Part shown: positions 28,858 through 64,000 of the stretch, one piece after another | How positions within the stretch are numbered: the first letter of the stretch is position 1 | Layout: every line of letters starts with the position of its first letter | DNA from: Enchytraeus crypticus | Taxonomy: Eukaryota; Annelida; Clitellata; Enchytraeida; Enchytraeidae | DNA: 64,000 nt | Reading direction: 5' to 3' | NCBI GenBank assembly: GCA_905160935.1 | Contig: CAJHZI010000497.1 | Span: forward strand, 995,001-1,059,000 | Translations under genes and position numbers: made by a program | Notes under the pieces: generated by a model | Seen by the model: only the letters and a program-made list of their open reading frames with translations | The model's database searches: none | Told to the model about the DNA's origin: nothing

Positions 28858-29700
28858 GACTAGGATAGTCAAAATTGGTTCATAGGCTTACATTTTATGT
28901 TTTGCATTTCTAAAAAGCTACTACGGTCCGCCATTCTGTTGCAACCTGACTGGCTCTGAAAGAGTCTGATGGACTTCGTAAGCTTATAAATGAACCGTGT
29001 TATTATTTAACCGCGCTCAGTGGTTTACTGTACTTGTATGATTTCAAATATACTTTATAATATAACGAAGAAACTAGAGTTCCGCTGCCGGCGCGTAAGC
29101 CGTGTAGTTCTTACAAGCGTTCCATTCGAAATATCTTAAGAATTTAAAGTGGCGACTCACGATCAGATTTCTCTGACCATAAATATTTTCTGATAAATCT
29201 GACTGAGACTACTCACGATCAGATTTATCTTTAAGATAATCTGTAAGATAAATCTGATGAGATAAATGAGTTTGTTATTTTATTTCTTCAGTAGGCCTAC
29301 ATCCTCACTGTGCTTGACGTAAATGATCTTAATCAACCACTCACTGTCAGAATTGTCTGTTGAGATAAATCAATACAAAGATATCTGAACTTTTTTTGTC
29401 AAATCACGGTCAAGATTATCTGTCAAGAAAACTGAGATATGAAAGAAGAAAACAATAGGAAGCGTCTATTATGTAGGCTATATAGGCCTACATGCACCTT
29501 TACCTCTTCAGTGTATATGCACATTACTTCAGCTATGCTAGCTAACTATTCTTTGAAATAATAGTAGCTATATTTTCATGAATAGACTGATAAACATCCT
29601 GAGAAGGATTGGAGTTGACTGGAGAGAAAGAAGATTGTTTTTAAGTGTTTACAATCTGAGTCTTACATTGCTACATAATTGTTTTATAAGAGCACAAATT
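28858..29700. other. Intergenic
   Basis: No gene seen. Several short GATAAATCTGA / TCAGATTTATC inverted motifs at about 29160-29260. Confidence 0.5.
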
Positions 29701-29704
29701 CGTT

Positions 29705-29765
29705 CTCCATAACCACAATTCTAATGCCTCAGGAGACTAGAGGCATTAGAATTTCGGTTATGGAG
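29705..29765. repeat. 26-bp stem hairpin
   Basis: CTCCATAACCACAATTCTAA TGCCTC and its near-exact reverse complement (29740-29765), 9-base loop. The right arm is the start of the LINE relic; the left arm is an inverted copy of it. Confidence 0.9.
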
Positions 29766-30095
29766 AAGGATGGAAAGGATTAGTTGGACTGACAAAATTA
29801 CAAATGAAGAAGTTGTTGAAAGAGTCGGTTCTGATTGACAGTTAATAAATGTAACAAGAAATAGAAAGTAAAGCTGGATAGGCTGTATGCTAAGGTTGAT
29901 GGTTTGCCAAAAGATGCAATTGAAGGAAGAATTCAAGGGAAAAGAGTTTGAGGAAGACCAGGACATGGGATATTGGATGATCTGATAACAAATTCACGTA
30001 TAGAGATGAAAAGGATGGCTGAGGATAGAATTGGTTGGAAGAGCTATATGTCATGGACCTGCCGTTAGGCAGTGCATTAGGAGAAGAAGAAAATA
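29740..30095 (+). pseudogene. LINE RT C-terminal tail and 3' end
   Basis: + strand encodes, with stops, WTDKITNEEVVERVG, a WIG block and a GRPG-like block, the common C-terminus of endonuclease-RT type non-LTR elements, ending ATGGACCTGCCGTTAGGCAG TGCATTAGG and A/G-rich tail. Confidence 0.75.
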
Positions 30096-30640
30096 TTTAT
30101 ATGAACCCTTTAGTTTTTCTTACATGTTGATTAATTTTTTCCTCAAAATTAATCATAATATGGTAACAAGGTAAAGGTTTAGTTTCGTGGTTTTATTGCC
30201 TTTACAATGCAGCAAAACAATACGAGCAGCATTAGCTTATCAAGCATACCAACTATAGAGTGATTGTAGGCTGCATGGTCTAATCTTCCCTGCTTCTCTA
30301 TTTCATCGGTCATGTATTGCGTTGTATTTGTAAATTTTATCAAGATCTATTTTAGCTATTTTACTCACAGAGATTACAATCCACTCTATCCGCTACTTAG
30401 CGTTAACGAATTCCGCAAGATAATGGAGTGAAGCAGTCTGTAGAATGAAAGCTACCTTTCGGTGCTTTAGGAAGTAAATGCAATCTTTCGCGACCTGGTA
30501 TAGAACCTATTAGTTCCGGTCTAAGTATTCTAATAAATTATATTTTAGATTGGCTTCCTCTTGAACGGCATCTTCAATGCTATCTCATTTCACGTGCTCA
30601 ACATTTGGGACTATAAATGGAAAAAATCAGTAATAGATCA
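30096..30640. other. Intergenic
   Basis: No gene seen. Confidence 0.4.
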
Positions 30641-31015
30641 GCCACTAAGATTGAGGATTAATGATTGAGAATTGGTGATAGAGGATTAGTGATTAAGGAT
30701 TAGTGATTGTGGAATAATGATAGAGGATTAGTGATTAAGGATTAGTGATTGAGGAATAACGATAGAGGATTAGTAATTAAGGATTAGTGATTGAGGAGTA
30801 ATGATAGAGGATTAGTGATTGAGGAATAATGATAGAGGATAATTGATTAAGGATTAGTGATTGAGGAATAATGATAGAGGATAATTGATTAAGGATTAGT
30901 GATTGAGGAATAATGATAGAGGATTAGTGATTGAGGAATAATGATAGAGGATAATTGAGTAAGGAGTTGTGATTGAGGAATAATGATAGAAGATTAGTGA
31001 TTGAGAAACAGTAAC
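30641..31015 (+). repeat. GATTAGTGATTGAGGAATAATGAT-type array
   Basis: Imperfect array mixing blocks GATTAGTGATTGAGG, AATAATGATAGAG and GATTAAG; a shorter related patch lies at 31490-31560. Confidence 0.85.
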
Positions 31016-31670
31016 TCCGATACTCCCTGTCAAGGAAGGTCAAATGACCAGCCAAACATCCCAATGACCTGACTTGCGATCTGCCATAAAACCTTAATAT
31101 AATACAATATATGCATTATATATAATTTGCTTCAACTTGAAATGTAATGCTACATGTATATTCTTATTGATTAATCTTAATGAGTGTTAATACAATGAAA
31201 ATAAACAAGTAATATTCCGAAGATTACATACAAGTAATTAGGCCTACGGTCTAATTACTTGATACTGTAAATCTTTTTTGATATGTGTGTTGTTGCAATG
31301 CGAATATAAAGTTTGAGTCTTATCAATTTATCTACATTTAATTGCATATATTTGATTTTGACCTGACTTATAAGTCACCCGACATACAGGTTGACCTGCT
31401 TCTATTTTTGGTCTGGTTAAGGAATGACAAGTGATGAGTAGTGATTTCTCGATCACTTATTAATCCTCATTAGTATTTGAGGAATAACGATTGATGGTTG
31501 TGGATTGAAGATTAGTGATTGAGGATTAATGATTGAGGTTACTGATTGAGGATTGAAGAAATTGGGTTTAGCGTAATTCCAAACTCTAACAAGTCCACTA
31601 CTGCCTGCATCCTACGACAACTCTTCATTGGAACAATCGAATAAATGATTATTATCCAATTCACTCTGCC
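31016..31670. other. Intergenic
   Basis: No gene seen. Inverted CAAGTAATTAG..CTAATTACTTG at about 31229-31261. Confidence 0.4.
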
Positions 31671-31874
31671 AAGTGCTTTGCAGACTGCTGATTAGTACTC
31701 ATGCAGCAGCTATAAAGCAAGCGTACAACTTCTGGAGTTTAAACTTTAAATTAGTATTTCATTTATTTAGTTTACTTCACGAAAGTCATAGTCACCTAAA
31801 TAAAATACTGAGAAGGGTAATGGGAAGCCACCGGGAAACCGTTTATTTTAAGCCACGTGTGGATTCAGTCATAA

Positions 31875-32000
31875 AAGCTAATGTTAACGTCAGTTTCCTC
31901 ACTCGAATGTGATGTTAGTGACCGGCGAGCCCAAGATTTGAACCCTGCACATACTGATCTGCGGTCGAGTACCTTATCGACATCGCCACTGGCTCCAGCC
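31875..32000 (-). mobile_element. tRNA-derived SINE, copy 3
   Basis: Reverse strand: GGCTGGAGCCAGTGGCGATG, TCGG-type A box, GGGTTCAAATCTTGGGCTCG and GAGGAAACTGACGTTAAC. Confidence 0.8.
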
Positions 32001-32153
32001 TTAAGATTAAAGTGCAAACTTAGTGATTGTCACTGATACTGTAAATTTTTTGTTGATCGAAGTAGTGCTCGTTGCTAATTATAATAGCGGACAATTGGTT
32101 TGATTGTGTGCCTCGAGCATACCATTTGACAAACGAGGGAGGGGGAAACAGAG

Positions 32154-32156
<3 letters not shown>

Positions 32157-32207
<51 letters not shown>
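32157..32207. repeat. (GA)n microsatellite
   Basis: Uninterrupted GA run. Confidence 0.95.
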
Positions 32208-32349
32208 ATCATATGTGTTACTAAACATTAGGTTGTGCTTTTTGAAGTAATTAAAAGACACCGTTTTTTAACGTCATAATCTATGAAAGAAATTGCTTTT
32301 GTTTGAGATTTTCTTAAATATTAGTGATTACATACTTTTTGTGTTACAG

Positions 32350-32544
32350 CTTCTTATTACGCTATCCAGCTGGAATGTGCACCATGACTTGACGATTAGT
32401 CCTATGATCAAAGAACGAGGGTATGGAGTAGAGAGTAGAGTAGAAGCTAGAGCGGAAATACGGGATAGCCTGAGTAACTTCCCAGGACCTATGAGAACTG
32501 ATGTGGATTATATCGCAGGAGAGTTCGTTGGCCGACATCTCTAA
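32350..32544 (+). CDS. Unidentified candidate terminal exon
   Basis: After a good acceptor (TGTTACAG ends 32349) an open frame encodes ISPMIKERGYGVESRVEARA, then SLSNFPGPMRTDVDYIAGEF and stops (TAA 32542-32544). Composition is more even than the AT-rich flanks and resembles the real exons here. I do not recognise the protein. No partner exon upstream was identified. It could be the end of a small gene between slo1 and Mhc, or chance. Confidence 0.3.
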   Translation, partial: LLITLSSWNVHHDLTISPMIKERGYGVESRVEARAEIRDSLSNFPGPMRTDVDYIAGEFVGRHL

Positions 32545-32903
32545 TGACGTCTACGTTTCCATGCTATATGAAACTGTGCTAATCGCTAGTGTTCTTAACT
32601 TTATTGTTTTTTGTGCTATTTGAAACGCTGCTAGTCATTAATGTTCGCAACTGTATTATTTCTCTGCTATTTGAATCATTGCTGGTCTTGACTTTTCGAA
32701 ACGCTTTTGAAATGATCATCCTAACTTTATAAGCTCAACTTCATTGATTTATACTGATCTACATTCATTTGCAGTAAGATAGCAAAAGTTGTTGGCGAAC
32801 AAATTCATGATTAGAATTAATTTTCTTAGAGTTATTTTTTAGCGTTACGCTCGCTTATTATCCTATTACATTACGCGCATTGAGCATAATGCTCTATCTG
32901 GCC

Positions 32904-33033
32904 TATATAGCATCCTAGATGACTGTATCCGATCTGAATATATTAAAGCCTTTTCTTCCTGCGACCAGCAATAGTTCTCTCCCTAGCGTTCACCGGCTGC
33001 TTATAGAACTCTTACGAGCTGCTCGAGCTTGAG
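32904..33033 (+). promoter_or_regulatory. Possible Mhc promoter and leader exon
   Basis: A TATATAG box at 32904-32910 is followed by a stretch of more balanced composition ending GCTTGAG|GTAACT at 33033/33034, which is a usable donor. Acceptor-like sites precede the first Met at about 34580 and 34655. Invertebrate muscle myosin genes often have a non-coding first exon, so this is a candidate only. No transcript evidence is available. Confidence 0.25.
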
Positions 33034-34702
33034 GTAACTATTGATAGCTCTGTTGTTGATCATATTTCAATGCTAATTTGGATTTAGGCCTACTATGCTT
33101 ATATTATTCTATTTATATTCTGTATATTTTTTCTCTATATTATTTATGCTTAATATTATGACATCCCTGATAATAATATCATAATAATTAAATTAATGAT
33201 CAAAATATCATAAAGATTAATATTATGATATCATGACGTCCCTGACATCATCCTTGGATGAGGAAACGGACTTTAAACCTTTATTATTATTAACATATTA
33301 ATATAGTAAAGACACTGTAATTGAAATGATAGTTATTATTCGTAAAATTGCTCACTTATATTTAAAATCCCCGTGTTATGTCTGGACCAAACGTAAGCTG
33401 CATGTGTTGTAAGAGACGTGAGCAAGAACTGAGAGAAGCAAAAGGAAATCATTTCAAAAGCCGTAGTTTTCCAAGCTACATTATAGTGACTTAAGCGCGG
33501 AAAAGGCATAGCCTTTTGTGAAGGGGTATTACATTTATGAAGTGCTCTTTATGGAACATGGTGAAAACAGAATGCTAAAACGAATTTGTACCTTTAATCT
33601 GCCACTTGAAAATAAATACCTTAAACGTTCAAATATGTTTAAAATGTATTATTCTGCGCCTCTATTAGAGTACTTTACTTGGGGGAAGGGTGCGCATTAT
33701 TTAAAAATTACAGTTTGACGGGCAAAAAACCAGATCACTATCAGAGTACTGAAAAGCAAATTAGCCACTCTAAGCAGACTAACCCACAAGTATATAGTTA
33801 TATGTGCTAAAGTTGTGTGTGTTATTCGAGATATTAATTTTGTCTTATCTTAATGTGATGAAATTCTTTTCAATCTGTTCTCCTATATGAGCTCACTCTA
33901 CAAAGAATCTAACTGTATAGGCGAGTAATCCTTATATAATAATCTATTCAATTTTATTTCCATCATCAATCTGACAAACCGCAGATTGTAACATTATGAC
34001 AGACCTACTTTAAGAGCTCTAAAGTCATATATCTAAGCATCATAAACAGTAGCAGAAAACAATGTAAGCAGTTAAAAAGTTAGATTAAGAGAGCACTGGA
34101 AATGTAAGTTTAAATTTAATCATTTCTAGCATCATCAAGTATAATACGGCTAATAAAGTTCTTGTCACTTAAACAATATCCTTTCTTCCCAAATGACCTC
34201 ATTATCTTGAGACCGACTTACATTTTAATTAGTTAAAGTTAATCACATGTAGAATGATCAACCAAGGGAATTTAAGCGTTAATTTGTTAGATGTTCAAAC
34301 GCCGGCGATGTATGGAATGAGTTATTTTCAAGACTACAAATTCTAGTCTTGCCACATAGGCTTTCGTAACGCAAGACTCTTATTATTACTATTGTTTATA
34401 TTATTACTGTTATTATTATTATTATTGAAATTAGTATTATTAGTTTTATATTAAGGAATTTATCTGCTTTTCAGCAGGTTCAGAGTTCCCTACTCGTCAC
34501 ATTCGAGAAAGGAAACTGACACAAAGCTCGACTTGTAATCTTTAACTAATTATTATTAATTTCTACGATCTTGTTCTCTAGAGGCTGCAAGACATCTCTC
34601 TACTGTTAATCTTCACTACGTCAAGCTCCTGAGTGTGCGTGGAAGCGTCTGATCTTAGAGGAACTCTTGGAATTACTGCTGTGCAACCTACAACCCACCG
34701 GG
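33034..34702. other. Upstream region of Mhc
   Basis: Holds an AAT-tailed SINE core at 33225-33290 (CCTGACATCATCCTTGGATG AGGAAACGGAC), a GA-family SINE at 33365-33610, and about 200 bp of unremarkable DNA before the first Met. Possible 5' UTR exon after an acceptor-like AG near 34580 or 34655. Confidence 0.5.
33365..33610 (+). mobile_element. GA-family SINE, decayed
   Basis: CCCCGTGTTATGTCTGGACC head, ATCATTTCAAAAGCC, GCATAGCCTTTTGTGAAGGG and GTACCTTTAATCTGCCACTT. The tail hairpin is lost. Confidence 0.65.
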
Positions 34703-63505
<28,803 letters not shown>

Positions 63506-63531
<26 letters not shown>

Positions 63532-63715
63532 GTCTCATTCTATTCCTTTAATTTATTTATCTACAAATAATTCTATGCCATTAATAATAGGCTTTATCTA
63601 TGCTATGTTATCTGTAAAAACTAGAGCACAGTCTAGACGAAGTCTGATTCTGTTCATTTAATTTATTTATCTATAAATTACTGTATACAATTAATAATAA
63701 TAGATTTTATCTATG
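63506..63715 (+). repeat. Mhc: 110-bp duplication of Mhc exon 22 end plus intron start
   Basis: AAAAACTAGAGCACAGTCTA GACGAG|GTCTCATTC (63506) recurs as AAAAACTAGAGCACAGTCTA GACGAA|GTCTGATTC (63616), and similarity continues through TTTAATTTATTTATCTA and TTAATAATA. Second copy is intronic. Confidence 0.93.
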
Positions 63716-64000
63716 CCAATGAATATTTTTTCTAAATTTACTTTTTGTTCTATCAATTGTTCTATTTATTACATTAATTAATCCTAATTTATGATATTAA
63801 TTACATTTTCTTATCTATGTCACTGATTATATTTATTTCATTTATTTAATTTTTTAAGAACGATTCTGCTATTTTTAGGAAATGAAAGTTCATTAAACCT
63901 TATGGTAGCTGCTGATACACGTGTATGTTTTACTTTAGAGATAGAAAACAATATGTAATATTTAATTTTCTTGTAGATATTGTCTGTGCTTATTTTGCTT
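63716..64000. other. Start of Mhc intron 22
   Basis: AT-rich; no further exon reached before the window ends. Confidence 0.6.

Overview
This is a stretch of animal (metazoan, invertebrate) nuclear DNA. It has spliceosomal introns with GT..AG ends, long (TA)n, (GA)n, (GAT)n and GATT-type microsatellites, tRNA- and 5S-derived SINEs, non-LTR and Ty3/gypsy retroelement relics and several DNA-transposon remnants. The muscle myosin resembles molluscan/annelid striated myosin heavy chains as I remember them, so a lophotrochozoan is my best guess; the phylum is not settled by sequence alone.

Two real protein-coding genes are present, both on the + strand and both partial. (1) 607-6076: the last five coding exons of a Slo1/BK calcium-activated potassium channel (C-terminal RCK2 part with the calcium bowl DQDDDDD), ending in a short basic C-terminus, a stop at 6074-6076 and two AATAAA signals just downstream. 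(2) 34703-63531: the first 22 coding exons of a muscle myosin II heavy chain (1031 codons, from the start Met through the motor domain, converter, two IQ motifs and the first part of the coiled-coil rod). The gene runs off the right edge. All 26 splice junctions inferred here keep reading frame, which is a strong internal check.

Between the genes (6.1-34.7 kb) lies about 28 kb of intergenic DNA made mostly of repeat relics: a 5S-rRNA-derived repeat, two CR1/L2-like LINE fragments end to end, a broken gypsy element whose RNase H lies directly after integrase, a hAT-like pair of terminal repeats, two further LINE fragments, a 33-bp satellite, a Tc1/mariner-like element inserted in (TA)n, several SINE families, a dense CAGCTG E-box cluster at 27.0-27.1 kb, and one unidentified candidate terminal exon (32350-32544). 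A TATA-like box and possible leader exon near 32.9-33.0 kb could be the start of the myosin transcript.

Myosin introns carry further insertions: a piggyBac-like element in intron 7, a non-autonomous hAT with an intact 8-bp target duplication in intron 14, and a long foldback of about 365-bp arms in intron 15. The most unusual signal is that several tandem arrays are built out of the exon/intron junctions themselves. At exon 2 the 5' splice site plus the end of the exon is repeated about 30 times. At exon 20 the 3' splice site plus the start of the exon is repeated at least 7 times. Exons 12 and 22, and one exon of the BK gene, show smaller versions. In the first 17 exon-2 copies the unit is 21 bp, so every decoy donor stays in frame and would add a seven-residue block beside the nucleotide-binding region.
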